DNA of 64,000 nt from contig NC_082702.1 in assembly GCF_949987515.2 (NCBI RefSeq), forward strand, positions 51,057,600 to 51,121,599, written 5' to 3'. Positions 22,906 through 33,954 of this stretch are shown piece by piece. The stretch comes from Delphinus delphis. Lineage: Eukaryota > Chordata > Mammalia > Artiodactyla > Delphinidae. The notes under the pieces were generated by a model. It made no database searches. It was not told the origin of the DNA and saw only the letters and a list, made by a program, of their open reading frames with translations. The position numbers and the translations under genes are program-made. Position 1 is the first letter of the stretch; each line of letters opens with the position of its first letter.

Positions 22906-23601
22906 AGGAGCTTGGGATTAATACTGTTATTTATGGTTCCACAAATACATTTTCTAAAGTTGGACCACAGCCGCATTGAGAATAGCCCATACTGATTTTC
23001 AGAGTCCAGATAAATAATTCAATCTGTCTCTGCTCAGACGATTTATCGATGGAAAAAGCAGCTTTAAAAACATTTGCTTGTAGGAGATGGGGCTAGCCCT
23101 TTAAATAGAGGCACTCGCAGACGCAGGATGCTGCTTGGTTTAACACCGATGAAGAGGGTGCAGTCACTGCACGTTTATGGCCTCTACAGGGTTGATGGAA
23201 CAGAACTGTTTGCATTTATGAGGAATATCAGCTCAAAATATCACTCTGATATAGCACCTACTAATTGGGGTTTGCCCAGTACTCTCCTTCTTTGTTACCA
23301 GACCCTAGGACGTGTGGGATAACAATGTACCCTGTCCCATGTAAGACACTGTCTATCCCAGAGCCTTTATGGGGTCACAGATCTGGCCAGCCGCATGGAA
23401 ATGGCAGTCTTCTCAGGGTTCTGGGAAGGCATTTCTTTTCCTGATAAATAGAAAAGACACAGCTATGGCAGCCACCTTTTCTTCTATCCCCCATCTTCCT
23501 GTCTCAAATGAGGATGGCACTCAGCAGCCACTTTGAGGCCATGAAGCAAAGGCCAAGTGAAATGCAGACAGATGGGCCTTGATAGCATTTACTCCTGGGT
23601 C
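22906..23601. other. Unannotated stretch, no gene seen
   Basis: No repeat or exon recognised. The block 'atttttagcccttt'-like AT/GC changes show no clear structure. Confidence 0.35.
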
Positions 23602-24036
23602 CAGCTTTTGCATCCTCGGCACTATTGATATTTGGAGCCAGATCACTCCGTGTTGCAGGGGGCTGTCCTGTTCATTGTGGAAAATTGAGCAGCATCTCTG
23701 GCCTTTACCCACTAGATGTGCCAGTAGCGTACAGTGACCATCAGAGATGTGTCTCCCAGGGATCTACTGTACGGCACAGGGAACTATACTCAATATTTTG
23801 GAATAACCTATAAGGGAAAAGCATCTGAAAAAGGATATATGTTTATACACGTATAAATGAGTCACTTTGCCATACATCTGAAACTAACACGACATTGTAA
23901 ATCAATTTACACTTCAATCATCAATAAATTATACTTCAATTTAAAAAAGTGTCTCCCGGTTGTCACAACCCAAAATGTATCTAGACATTGCAAATGCCCC
24001 CTGGGGGGCAAAATCATCCCTGGTTGAGAACCACTG
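23602..24036 (-). mobile_element. MER20-type hAT fossil, antisense, split by L1
   Basis: The left part has 'ctcggcactattgatatttg', 'gggggctgtcctgttcattg' and 'ctctggcctttacccactag'. The right part has 'ttgtcacaacccaaaatgta' and 'ccctggggggcaaaatcatc', and ends 'ggttgagaaccactg'. Together they give a near-complete MER20. Confidence 0.8.
23758..23948 (+). mobile_element. 5'-truncated L1 3' end inside MER20
   Basis: 'ggcacagggaactatactca', 'catctgaaactaacacgaca' and 'ttgtaaatcaattta' are the L1 3' UTR. The 9-bp duplication gtgtctccc flanks it exactly (23749-23757 and 23949-23957). Only about 190 bp were inserted. Confidence 0.92.
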
Positions 24037-24075
24037 TATTAGACTAATGCCAGAAACTTCCTACCACTAGATTTT

Positions 24076-24287
24076 TTTTTTTTTTTTTTTTTTTTTGCGG
24101 TACGCGGGCCTCTCACTGTTGTGGCCTCTCCCGTTGCAGAGCACAGGCTCCGGACGCGCAGCCCAGCGGCCATGGCTCACGGGCCCAGCCGCTCCGCGGC
24201 ACGTGGGATCTTCCCGGACCGGGGCACGAACCCGTGTCCCCTGCATCGGCAGGCGGATTCTCAACCACTGCGCCACCAGGGAAGCCC
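24076..24287 (-). mobile_element. CHR-type SINE, short cetacean form, antisense
   Basis: A T run leads into 'gcggtacgcgggcctctcac', 'gttgtggcctctcccgttgc' and the reversed head 'cgccaccagggaagcc'. Perfect 16-bp duplications cctaccactagatttt lie at 24060-24075 and 24288-24303. The intact duplication suggests a fairly recent insertion. Confidence 0.95.
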
Positions 24288-24303
24288 CCTACCACTAGAT
24301 TTT

Positions 24304-24644
24304 ATGCAAGAGGAGAAAACTAAATCCTTATTTGTTTAAGCTTCTGGAGTCGGGTGTTCTGTTACTTGCAGGCAAAAGCCTTCCTCATGAGATATATATG
24401 TATATGCACACATATATACATATACACATGCTTGGTACGTGTGCACTATTTTACCGTTACCACGACAACGTACTGAATAACTGTGTGCTCCACCCACTGC
24501 ATATTGGGGCCACCTCCAAGTTGACCCCAGCTCCACTCTGTACCTCCTTAGAACTTCTGTGTTCTGTGTATTCTATTCTTATTTATGTAAAAACTTAGGA
24601 TGGTGCCTGATTCTTAACACTGTTACCTAAGAGGCTTCAAGTAG
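24304..24644. other. Unannotated stretch, no gene seen
   Basis: A short alternating purine-pyrimidine stretch 'atatatgtatatgcacacat' (24392 on) is the only notable feature. Confidence 0.4.
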
Positions 24645-24815
24645 TTAGTGGCTAAGAGTACCGAATGTGGAGTTAGATGGCTTGGGTTTAAATTCTGACT
24701 CTTAGAAGCTGAGGAAAGTATCTTAGCTTCTCTGAGCCTCACTTCTCTTATCTGTAAAATAAGGATAATTGTGGTATCCACCTTCAAGTCTGTTAAAATG
24801 ATTAACTATGTTGAT
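24645..24815 (+). repeat. MIR SINE
   Basis: 'gtggctaagagtaccgaatg', 'gcttgggtttaaattctgac', 'ctctgagcctcacttctctt' and 'atctgtaaaataaggataat' follow MIR in order. Confidence 0.8.
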
Positions 24816-26004
24816 CTGAGTAGTACAGATATTTTAAAAAGTGAGAAGATACAAAGATGGGGAAATAGTATAGCAGGGTTCTTCATACAGCATAAATCAA
24901 GAAAGAGAAACTGGATTGAAGATTTGGAAGCAGTGAACCGTAAGACATCTCTGGGCACCCTACTTTCACGGAAGATTTCTCTATTTCCAGTGAAAGCGGC
25001 ATTGAAGTCAGTGGAATCGATACTCTTAAATTTTGTGCCGCCAACATCAAACCACAGATTTACACTCTTTATTTCCAAAATATTTTGGCTTTGTCACACA
25101 GCTACAGCCCAGAAAAACTGGGAACTGCCTCTGAAGGTCATCAACTGCCTTCTTCAGCCTCCAGAGAGAATATCCTTCTGTAGCACGTGGCCATCCGTTT
25201 TGTGATAAAGACACCTCCGAAGCGGAGACACTCGCCAACAATCCCCTCGCTGATTTCTGCCTTGTGCTGTGAGCAAACTCTCCCTTCCATGTAACTCACA
25301 TTCCTCATGGTGCCCTGGAAGACTACGTTCTCATCAACTGTCCCCTCTGACAACAAATCGCAGCCCAAGAGTGTTGAGTGCCTCAAAGTCACACGTACGG
25401 CGTTAGATAGATTTGGGTCTTCAGGAAACAATTTGTTGTGTTTGTGGACTTTAGAGTCTACCCTCCACCCCTGTCTCCATCTTTATTAACATAGACCCAG
25501 TAAATCCTCTTTCAAAATATGATATGGCCCACAGTGAAAGATTCCTGCAGGGATAATACAAACCACTGGTCATGTCTCGAAGAAGCACCACCTCTTAAGA
25601 GAAGCAGAGTGGTTTTTCTCCTCTTTCTCTTTTGCTGGCTACAGGAATCAGAGTAGAATCTCTAATAGCTGAAGTCTGTAATGATTACAACTTGGGTCCT
25701 GCCATGATTTTGGTATGGTGTGTGTGTTAAAAATTGGACTTCTTAATTTGAATTACTGATGCATATGTTCTCTCAGACAGCCATTCTCCCAGCCAATAGG
25801 CAGTAAATCTTAACTGACAAGGACTCACATTTTGAAAAATATTAACCAACTCTGGAGCTTCCAAGATAGTCATGGGCTTTTTCTCTCAAGCTGTGAGCTG
25901 TCTTCTTAAGACATTCCTCATGGAGTATAGGTAAAGCCCAGCATTTTAACAGACCAGCACGGTAATGGATGATGTCTGAGGCAGCAGACCTTTCTCAGGT
26001 GGTC
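24816..26004. other. Repeat-poor block of 1.2 kb
   Basis: No repeat recognised. Antisense open frames of 90 and 96 codons (24806-25078 and 25141-25431) lie close together, but in their translations I see no known domain, and no splice-site pair that joins them convincingly. Left unassigned. Confidence 0.4.
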
Positions 26005-26150
26005 TTCACAGCGCTTCACAAATGTAATGTGCACATAAGTCACTTAGGGATCTTGTTAAAATACAGGTTTAGATTCAGCAGGTCTGGAGTGGGGCCTGAG
26101 ATTCTGCATTTCTAGCAGCCCTCAGGTGATACTGATGCTGTTGGGCCATG
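26005..26150 (+). mobile_element. MER5A-type hAT fossil
   Basis: 'cataagtcacttagggatct', 'tgttaaaatacaggtttaga', 'gtctggagtggggcctgaga' and 'ctcaggtgatactgatgctg' match MER5A. The terminal inverted repeats are eroded. Confidence 0.8.
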
Positions 26151-26439
26151 GTGGATTTTTTGAGGAAGGTTCTAGAACACATGGTGTTGTAGAGAGACTA
26201 ATACAGACCTGACTCTGCCAGTGTGCTTATTATTTCCTTCTAAATCCTACAAACTCCCCATTCCCTAAGCGGCAAATCAGGACAACTGCATCCCATGCTC
26301 GACTGTCCTCAAGCAGTGTGATCCAGTGAGAAGGTTATCTCGGGGGAAAGTAGCAGTGACAGTTGCATACACCTGGCTGACTGTTCCAAGAGATTAACCC
26401 AACCATGACCTCTATGAAGTGACACCAAAGCAGGCCCCA

Positions 26440-27340
26440 GGAACAAGTGATAAAATAACAGAAGCAGATGAGAAATGGTATGGCCAAACTCAGGAAAGCT
26501 GCGAAAAAGAAACACAAAACCATCATAGAAACGAAGATCTTTGAAAGCCACTCAAGGTGGAATTGCTGACAAATAATTAGGGACAACAAGGCAGACTTGA
26601 GACAAATGATTAAAATTAAACTTAACAAAGGGCAAGAGTTAAAAGGGATTGAAGAGAAAATAATAGCAATGGAATACAGAAAAAAAAAAGCAGATTTGGC
26701 ATAACTGGTGTATGTTGGATATGAATGATACACCTACACTAGACTAAAGCAATGAGAAAAAAATTTTAAGAGAAAGAAGACATATTCAATGATATAATTC
26801 AAGAATGTTTTCCTGAAATAAAATAGTATGTGATTTTACAGTTTTAAAGAGTTAGAAGGGGTTAAAGATAAAAAGAAATAGCACTGGAAAACAAAAGAGA
26901 TTAAACATAACACAACTGTTATGCCTGAAGCAAAGACCCAATATTTGAGTATATAAATGTTTGAGGAAAGAACATTTGAGGATTTAATTTAAGAGAGCAT
27001 AACGCTCCCCAGGAAAAACTGATAGAAATTGATGTATACTGAGATATGTCCTTACATAGTTCTCAAGTTACAAAAAGAAAGTGGGAATCTTACGGCAACC
27101 CAGTTAAATTGTGTGTAAGGGGAAAAACATTACACTGATTTTAGAACTCACGTCTGTGATAATTTAATACTAGAAGACTGGGGGTAATGCATAAAACACC
27201 CTCAGGGAAAGAAACCGTGACACTTAGCCCATCAGAGTATCATTCAAATATAAGGGCAATGGATTTGAAAGTGTTTTTTCATTTGGACATTGGGGCAGAG
27301 ATAATCTGGCTGTTTCATATCATTTTTAACCTATACATGA
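26440..27340 (+). mobile_element. Possible HAL1/L1-like LINE fragment
   Basis: A-rich sequence with 'gagaaaataatagcaatgga' and 'aatgttttcctgaaataaaa' resembles the coding part and 3' region of old L1 relatives such as HAL1. Divergence is high and no frame is open. The assignment rests on general resemblance only. Confidence 0.35.
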
Positions 27341-27698
27341 CTATGCCTACCACCCAAAGATGGAAGTTTTGACAAGGATGGCCATCTCAGCCAACATGGG
27401 CAAGAGACCCAAGCACATGAACACAGCTGCAGTTGTGGTCAGAGGTGTCCTGTGCGAGCCACACGCCCTGGGTGTTGCTGCCTCCCTTTCTTGGAGTTGG
27501 TTTAGTTTAGTGGGTCGGTTAATTGCTACTCACTGAGTCTCTACCTCCTGTTGCCGAGACTGGCAGCTGGTCATAGCCAGCTGTGGAGTAAAAGCCTATG
27601 TTTCAACCGTCAACGCCCTTCTTTTTACTCATCCTCATGAAAACCCACTTCATCCCACCCCACGCTTTCAGGCTGAACATCCTGAATCCTCCCCCATA
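27341..27698. other. Unannotated stretch, no gene seen
   Basis: No repeat, motif or exon recognised. Confidence 0.35.
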
Positions 27699-28140
27699 TT
27701 CATTCAACAAATATTTATTTGTGCTGATCGTGGGCCAGGTATTGTGCTCAGCACGGATAAGGAGATGATCATAAAAAAGAGAGGCCCCACCCCTGACATC
27801 ATGGAGCTTCAGTTTAGAGAGGGAGTGAGAGACGTGAATCAAGTCACCGCATACTTATTGAATTAATTAATAAAATGATGATGAGTGAGGTGAATGGAAA
27901 AAGTCACGGCATTACGGGGACACACAGAAGGATGTCAGCCAGGCATTCTGGAGGACCAGGGAAATTTCCCAGGAGGAAGGTGGGCTGATGTGGAGGCTGG
28001 AAGGTTGTGTAAGATGGATCAGTCGGTCCTCTGAAGAACACAGGATTTTCCAGTAACCAAAGTAGCACATGTGATGCTCTTGAGTTGGGAAAGAGTGGAG
28101 CCAGTGTGAATGACTGAAAGGTCAGTGGTCTAAAGTGTCA
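27699..28140 (-). repeat. L2 LINE, antisense
   Basis: 'attcattcaacaaatattta', 'gtgggccaggtattgtgctc', 'catcatggagcttcagttta' and 'tttcccaggaggaaggtggg' follow the reverse-complement L2 3' region for over 300 bp. Confidence 0.75.
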
Positions 28141-28639
28141 TGAGCAAGGGGAGGCTGAAGGCATTAGAGGATGCTGAAGACGGAGGTCAGAACTTTATGT
28201 CTCGGGGAGGAGCTGATAACAATGACTTGGGCAAATACATGCATGTCTTCACATTGGGATACCAAGCCAAGTCTTCCTGGGACTCCTCAGGAAAGTTATT
28301 GCAACAGCCTTCTGGCAGGCCTCCCCACCTCCATCCTTTCCCAATACTCCAGCCCAACAAATGATTCTTAACAAATGATGCTGCTGCTCTGAACGGGTCA
28401 GGTGCTCCGTGTTGCCAAGAGCATAGAGTCTAGACGTCAGCCTCTGATAGCTGAGATCTCCCATGACCCCATCAACCTGTCCTACCCCGCTTTACTTTTC
28501 TCCCCGACACTCACACTCCACTCCAGCCAGCTAGAGGTATTTACCAAGCATGCTTTTGGTTCGTTCGTAATCACCTTTGCTGAGTTACCAGAAGCTTTCC
28601 CTTTCCTCCAAGTTTCAAAAACTCTGGCATGTGTCAAGG
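28141..28639. other. Unannotated stretch, no gene seen
   Basis: No repeat recognised apart from a possible extension of the preceding L2. Confidence 0.35.
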
Positions 28640-28814
28640 CAACAGCATCCAGTAGAAAGATCATGGGCTTTGGTGTTGCATGAAAAGGGATTCACATTCT
28701 GTCTTGCTACTTACTAGCTGTGTAACCTTTGGCAACACCCTTAATCTCATCATGCTGCCATTTCCCCATTATCAAAAGGGAGAAAATAATAGTAGTCGTA
28801 ACTATGTATCATAG

Positions 28815-29402
28815 ACCTATTTGTATAAATTGAAGTATATAGTTGATTTACAATGTTTCAGTGAGTGATTCAGTTCCACACACACACATACATATATATA
28901 TTCTTTTCCAGATATTTTTCCATTATATTCAACAATGAAATAATTGAATATAATAATGGAATAATTATACTAATGGAATAATATTGTATTCAATATTACA
29001 AGATATTGAACATAGTTCCCTGTGCTATACAGTAGGTCCTTGTTGTTTATCTGTTTTATATATAGTAGTGTACATCTATTAATCCCAAATTCCCAATTTA
29101 TCCCTTCCCCTCTTTCCCATTTGGTAACCGTAAGTTTGTTTTCTGTGTCTGTGAGTCTATTTCTGTTTTGTAAATAAGTTCATTTGTATCATTTTTTTAG
29201 ATTCCACATATAAGTGATATCATATGACATTTGTCTTTCTCTGTCTGACTTACTTCACTGAGTATGATAATCTCTAAATCCATCCATGTTGCTGCAAGTG
29301 GCATTATTTCATTCTTTTTTATGGCTGAGTAATATTGCATGTATATATGTACTGCATCTTCTTTATCCATTCATCTGTGGATGGACATTTAGGTTGCTTC
29401 TA
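28815..29402 (-). mobile_element. 5'-truncated L1, antisense, inside MIR
   Basis: It reads 'agttgatttacaatgtttca', 'gttccctgtgctatacagta', 'gtaagtttgttttctgtgtc' and 'tatggctgagtaatattgca', the reverse complement of a cetartiodactyl L1 3' end. The flanking 8-mers tatcatag (28807-28814) and tatcatgg (29403-29410) agree at 7 of 8 positions. ORF2 remnants carry stops. Confidence 0.9.
28923..28990. repeat. Local snap-back insertion in the L1
   Basis: Where other L1 copies read straight from 'ccattata' to 'attacaagatattg', this copy has about 65 extra AT-rich bases. They include the inverted pair ttatattcaa (28923) and ttgaatataa (28944) and a 17-bp period repeat of taatggaataat (28954 and 28971). 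Confidence 0.6.
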
Positions 29403-29463
29403 TATCATGGATTTTATGACAATTAAATAAGATCTCTCTTTCTCTCCCTTCCTGTCTCTCTAG

Positions 29464-29483
29464 ACACACACACACACACACAC
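29464..29483 (+). repeat. (CA)n microsatellite, short
   Basis: Ten CA units follow a 'tctctctttctctcccttcc' pyrimidine stretch. Confidence 0.9.
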
Positions 29484-29787
29484 GTATGGCATATATCTAA
29501 TATCTCAGGCCTGCTACTTACTGGAGGCTTAAATAATGGTAGTTACTATTTGTTTCACTATTACTGCTGATGGTGTTGCAGCTGTTACTACTACTACTTC
29601 TTTTACTTATTACAACTGCTACTAGTGGCATTTTTTAAGTTCTACTGTCTCTGTTAAATCTCCTTGGGTCATTAAATTTAACAAGAAATTTCCTCCATCT
29701 AAAGGCGTTATTGTTTAAACTCCTCATTTATTATATACTATCATATACTGCTACATATTATCATATATTGCTAGTTCCATGTCCTGT

Positions 29788-30203
29788 ATGAAGTAAGTCA
29801 GAAAGAGAAAAACAAATAGCGTATAGTAACGGTATACGTGGAATCCAGAAAAATGGTACGCATGAACCTATTTGTGGGGCAGGAATGGAGACACCGACGT
29901 AGAGAACAGAAGCGTGGACACTGTGCGGGGGAAGATGAGGGTGAGATGAATTGGAAGATTAGGATAGATATATATACACTACCGTGTGTAAAATAGATAG
30001 CCAGTGGGAACCTGCTGTACGGCACAGGGAGCTCAGCTCGGTGCTCTGTGATGACCTAGATGGGTGAGATGGGGGCTGGGGTAGGAGCCAGGTCCAAGAG
30101 GGAGGGGATATGGGGATATATTTATACATATAGCTGATTCACTTTGTTGTACAGCAGAAACTAAGATAACATTGTAAAGCAATTATACTCCAAAAAAAAA
30201 AAA
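29788..30203 (+). mobile_element. 5'-truncated L1 3' end
   Basis: 'gaagtaagtcagaaagagaa', 'ggcacagggagctcagctcg', 'cactttgttgtacagcagaa' and 'taaagcaattatactccaaa' followed by an A tail mark an L1 3' UTR variant, different from the 8377 copy in its G-rich 'gatgggggctggggtagg' part. The duplication is not clear because 'agtcag' also belongs to L1. Confidence 0.85.
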
Positions 30204-30684
30204 AGTCAGCAACTCTTGTTTTTAGCTGGGTGTTGTGAGTGCGACAACATTCTAACCAATCAGCCGATGTTAAACATCAAATGGTAGGTAGGCTCAATTA
30301 CTCCTCAGTCCCTGGAAGCTTTCTACTTAATTATTAGTAAGGCAAGAATTTCAAACCAGGCCTTTTCACCTAATTTCCTATGTGTGTCTTGATTTTGAGC
30401 AAGTTGCTGAACCACGACGAGTTTCCATATCTCCCTCTCCTATCTATGCAGTAACTAATGAATGGCCTCTCACTCATCCCCTTCCTCTCACTTGGGTTCT
30501 TGATTGGATGAGGGTTGGTGCCAACATCTCAGAAGACCTTCCATTTACTGTCACATTGTCCTGGGGCCATGACTACTCGTTTCCTTCTTTCTTTTCCCAA
30601 CTTATTCATTGCTTATTATCGTGATAAGAACTCTGTAGGCTCATACTGTACTTCTGTCGAACATCTATTACCTCCATTCATACT
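30204..30684. other. Unannotated stretch, no gene seen
   Basis: No repeat recognised. Open frames of 80-85 codons overlap it without known similarity. Confidence 0.4.
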
Positions 30685-30830
30685 TTCATCCATTCACTCA
30701 CAATTACTGACTGAGTTCCTTTTATATGCCAGGTCCTGTGCTTTGTGCCAAAGATGTTGCAGAAATAAATGAATCCAATACCACCTTTGCTCTTATGGAG
30801 CTTACAGTGTGGTGGAAGACACGTCCACAA
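30685..30830 (-). repeat. L2 LINE 3' end, antisense
   Basis: 'catccattcactcacaatta', 'ttatatgccaggtcctgtgc' and 'cttatggagcttacagtgtg' are reverse-complement L2. Confidence 0.75.
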
Positions 30831-30924
30831 CCTTCACTGATCGTGATTTCATGGGCTTCCTTTTTCCTGTTGAAAAGATCAACAGCACCTTCCAGGGTGT
30901 ATCTTCTTAGTGATTGAATGACTG

Positions 30925-31135
30925 ATGTCCTGGGCTGGCCTTTGCGTTCCCACCACTTGTACTCTCCCGTCCTTGCACTTTTCCAATGTAACTAAGTGCT
31001 TCAAGCTCGCCTCCCCCAGACCACATTCCAGAGGTCAGGGAACTAGTGCGACTTGCTCACCACTGTATGCCCACCACCTTGAACTGCACCAGGCGTATAG
31101 TAGGTGCACAATAAATAGCTGTTCAATGATTATGT
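30925..31135 (+). repeat. L2 LINE 3' end
   Basis: 'cttgctcaccactgtatgcc', 'gcaccaggcgtatagtaggt' and 'gcacaataaatagctgttca' match the L2 terminus. Confidence 0.75.
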
Positions 31136-31227
31136 AACTCTGCCAGCATAGCTGTCCCCTTCTTCCAAAAGGACAGCCCTTGAGCCCTTGACAAGGGCTC
31201 AATCCCTAAACCCTCAAGTGCTTAGGG

Positions 31228-31440
31228 ATCACCCTGGACCCAGACCGAAGGTTGAACCCCACTTTCACCACTTGTGACATAAATGACCTTGGGAAAGTCA
31301 CTTAACTTTTCTGAGGCTCTGATCGTACCCAAATGGGGATAACAACAGTACTGAGCTCGTGGAGTCATTATGAGGATTTAAAGAAATAATAAGTCAAGAC
31401 TCTGCCCAGCAAGCACTTGGCACGGTAACTGTCTCACGGC
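31228..31440 (+). repeat. MIR SINE
   Basis: 'aaatgaccttgggaaagtca', 'cttaacttttctgaggctct', 'atggggataacaacagtact' and 'caagcacttggcacggtaac' follow MIR. Confidence 0.8.
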
Positions 31441-31942
31441 TAACAACATGTGTTGTCTTATCACTACTGACCCTTTTCTCTGGCATGCGTGAGAGGGTAT
31501 CTGGGCAGGGCTGGGGTTGTGCAGCCTCATTTAGGAAGTGATGGCTACATGTCTCGTCCTTTATCTCCTCCTCCTGACACCCTGGTGATGATTGAGGGAG
31601 ATGCTCACGTCTGCCTTGTGGGCCACTGAGGTCTGTTTCTCCCCAGACATTTTTGGAGCATTTCTTCCTCAAAGGAGAGAAACTGTCATGCATGTTGTTC
31701 TGTTCCATGTATGTCTTTCTTGGTGAGCCACTCATTCCACAGATATGAGTCATGGATGACTTCAAGTAGCTCAGAATATCTCTCACGTGTAACATATAGC
31801 TGTGAGGGACCTCATGTCAGGGAAAACATACAAAGCAGGCACAGATGGAAAACACAGACTGATGCGTTGCCTGGAACTGTGGCAGAGATCCAGATGGCTT
31901 GCAAGAACTTTCCATGATATGGGCTCCTTTCAGACTCCACAG
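31441..31942. other. Unannotated stretch, no gene seen
   Basis: A 133-codon antisense frame (31394-31795) overlaps this stretch and the MIR tail. It shows no known domain. Confidence 0.4.
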
Positions 31943-32163
31943 CAGTGGCTCTTAACTTCATTTTGGAGGCTGATCTGTGATGAGCCTTTCTGAAAATCTG
32001 GTGTAAAATCTGAGATACTGACTGTCTTCATAACTAACCAATCAGATCTAACTAATCAGAATGGACACACACTATAAACAGCTGGTACAAAGATATTAGC
32101 TCATGCCAACTGAATACCAATCCTGCATTTTGCAAACAGTTTTATGGGATTCATGGACCCTTC
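31943..32163 (+). mobile_element. hAT-Charlie-type DNA transposon fossil
   Basis: The element starts cagtggctcttaac and includes 'gcctttctgaaaatctggtg', 'ctgcattttgcaaacagttt' and 'gggattcatggaccc'. This matches the pattern of old Charlie-type elements with 'gagaatctgatgaaag' and 'ggggttcatggaccc' blocks. The right end is not intact. Confidence 0.55.
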
Positions 32164-32221
32164 CTCCCTAAATGTTAATTTCAACGACACAGTTGTTTCT
32201 TAAGAAGATACACTCTGTCAG

Positions 32222-32640
32222 GCCCCAGGAATGCCCGGGGTTACAGCAGTGAATACTCTCCACTTGGTCCCCTCCAGCTTACACTGTGGTTGAGAAGACA
32301 GACATGACACCAGCAATCACATCAATTCCTACATAATTAGAATCGCGGTAAGTGCTACGGCGAGCAGGAGAAGTGGCTGTAGCACAAATCACAGAGGGGC
32401 CTCACCCAGTTTAGAGACTAGGGGGCAGGAACGAGCACATTACAGAAATCTCACTTAAAGGAGCTCCTTTGAAGCTCAGCCCAAGAGGACGAAGAGGAGT
32501 CAGGCTGGTGAATACGGGAGAAAAATATCCCTAAACGACCGTAGGCAGAGAGACCTTGAAGATGCAGGGAAGCAATGCTGGTGAGTCTGAGACAGCCAGG
32601 GGTGAGAAGTGACCTGGAGAAGTAGGCAGAGCAGCTCTGC
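32222..32640 (-). repeat. L2 LINE, antisense
   Basis: 'gttacagcagtgaatactct', 'acactgtggttgagaagaca', 'ggtaagtgctacggcgagca' and 'ctcacccagtttagagacta' follow the reverse-complement L2 3' region closely. Confidence 0.75.
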
Positions 32641-32846
32641 CGTAGATGCACAGGCTATATTGAGGAGTGTACAGAACTCACCAAAGATAAAGTCCCATGA
32701 GCACCTAGGAAACTTCTGGACTCATAATCGACGCATTAACACTGTTGATTTTATGGGTCACACTCAGCTGCTGAATCTCCCAACTAACCTACCAAAAATG
32801 TGCTAGGAGCTGAGGCCAGAGACCTACCTTTCCAGTCCCAGATGAT

Positions 32847-32898
32847 TCATCCATCCATCCATCCATCCATCCATCCATCCATCCATTCATTCATCCAC
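32847..32898 (+). repeat. (ATCC)n microsatellite
   Basis: About ten atcc units pass into attc units that belong to the L2 behind it, so the tract probably grew from the L2 'ttcattcattcaa' end. Confidence 0.95.
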
Positions 32899-33345
32899 CA
32901 AGTATTTATTCAGCTCTCCAGGAACAGCACTGTGCTGGCTGCTGAGATAACATGGTGGATAGGACCCCACCCCTGTCCTGCAGAAGCTTACAGTCAAGTA
33001 AGAAAGACAATTACATAGGAAAGGGTAACACGAGGAACACGAGGCTGGGATAGGGATAAGTGTTAAGTATTAAAAGAGCACAAGGAGTGGGGCACACCAT
33101 GGAGAAGGCTTTCTAGAAGTGGTCCAAGCTGAAACAGGAGGATTGAAGAGAGTGTGGGACAAAAATGTGACAGGAAGCGCAAAGGTCAGAAGGTGAAGGA
33201 GATGGAGATGTTTGAGAAGAAGTGACTCATTTCAGGGTGGCCGGATGGGATGGGGTGAAATGATAAGAAGTGGGACTGGAGAGGTAAGTTAGGGGTCAGG
33301 TCATGGACTTTCTACAAAGGTCAATGGATAGCATTAAAGATTTTG
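32899..33345 (-). repeat. L2 LINE, antisense
   Basis: 'ccaagtatttattcagctct', 'acagcactgtgctggctgct', 'gcagaagcttacagtcaagt' and 'ggataagtgttaagtattaa' follow the reverse-complement L2 over more than 300 bp. It is the second L2 in this orientation within 1.1 kb. Confidence 0.75.
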
Positions 33346-33554
33346 CTTTATTTTGCTCTGATATTTTTGTTTATTATCTTTGCTTGTATTTGTGTTGTCG
33401 GTTGGATGGATGGCTAGTCGGTGGGTTGGTTTTTAGCAGAGACGATGTATGAGGGTTACAGTTTGATAAACTCTGCACTTGGGTGGAGGATATTTGATAA
33501 ATGTATAAAAACATGTTTTCAGCACCCACATAGGTGATGGGATAAAAGAAAGAA

Positions 33555-33775
33555 ACACCGATTGAGTGCTTCCTGTGTGCAAGGCACTTACCCTAAATTG
33601 GCTCGTTTTAATTTCATGCCCCCTCTGAGCAGAGAAGGTGTTGTTGAGGATTCAACTGGGAAACTGGGGCCCTGGGGAAGAGGCTCTTACTGAGGCCACA
33701 CAGCTCGGGAGATGCAGGGCCCGGGTGTAAACCTGTCTGTCTGGTTATGCCGCCCTTCCGTTACACCATGCTACC
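33555..33775 (-). repeat. MIR SINE, antisense
   Basis: 'cgattgagtgcttcctgtgt', 'gcaaggcacttaccctaaat', 'ttactgaggccacacagctc' and 'cgttacaccatgctacccc' span nearly the whole MIR. Confidence 0.8.
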
Positions 33776-33954
33776 CCTTCACTTCTCCCCAAACCGATCA
33801 TTTCCAATTGTGCAGACTGGTCATTTCTAAGACTGACTTGAAGACACCCTAAATTATCTAATTATCCCAGGGGAGGTTGTATAGTGGCCAAACTTTCTCT
33901 CAAAGCAAGTTCATCTTAAATAGTTTAAATTGGAAAAAAGGCTTCCGTGTAAAA

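Larger units (their letters stand above)
28640..29560 (+). repeat. MIR SINE split by an antisense L1
   Basis: The left part (28640-28814) has 'ctacttactagctgtgtaac' and 'gggagaaaataatagtagtc'. The right part resumes at 29403 with 'ttttatgacaattaaataag' and ends near 'aaataatggtagttactatt'. A CA repeat (29464) lies within the right part. Confidence 0.75.

Noticed and set aside
24806..25431. Two neighbouring antisense frames as possible exons of one gene
   Set aside because: The translations show no known domain and I could not find splice sites that join them in frame.
32847..32898. Short direct repeats as a CRISPR-like array
   Set aside because: This and the other tandem tracts are plain microsatellites with no spacers, and the DNA is mammalian.
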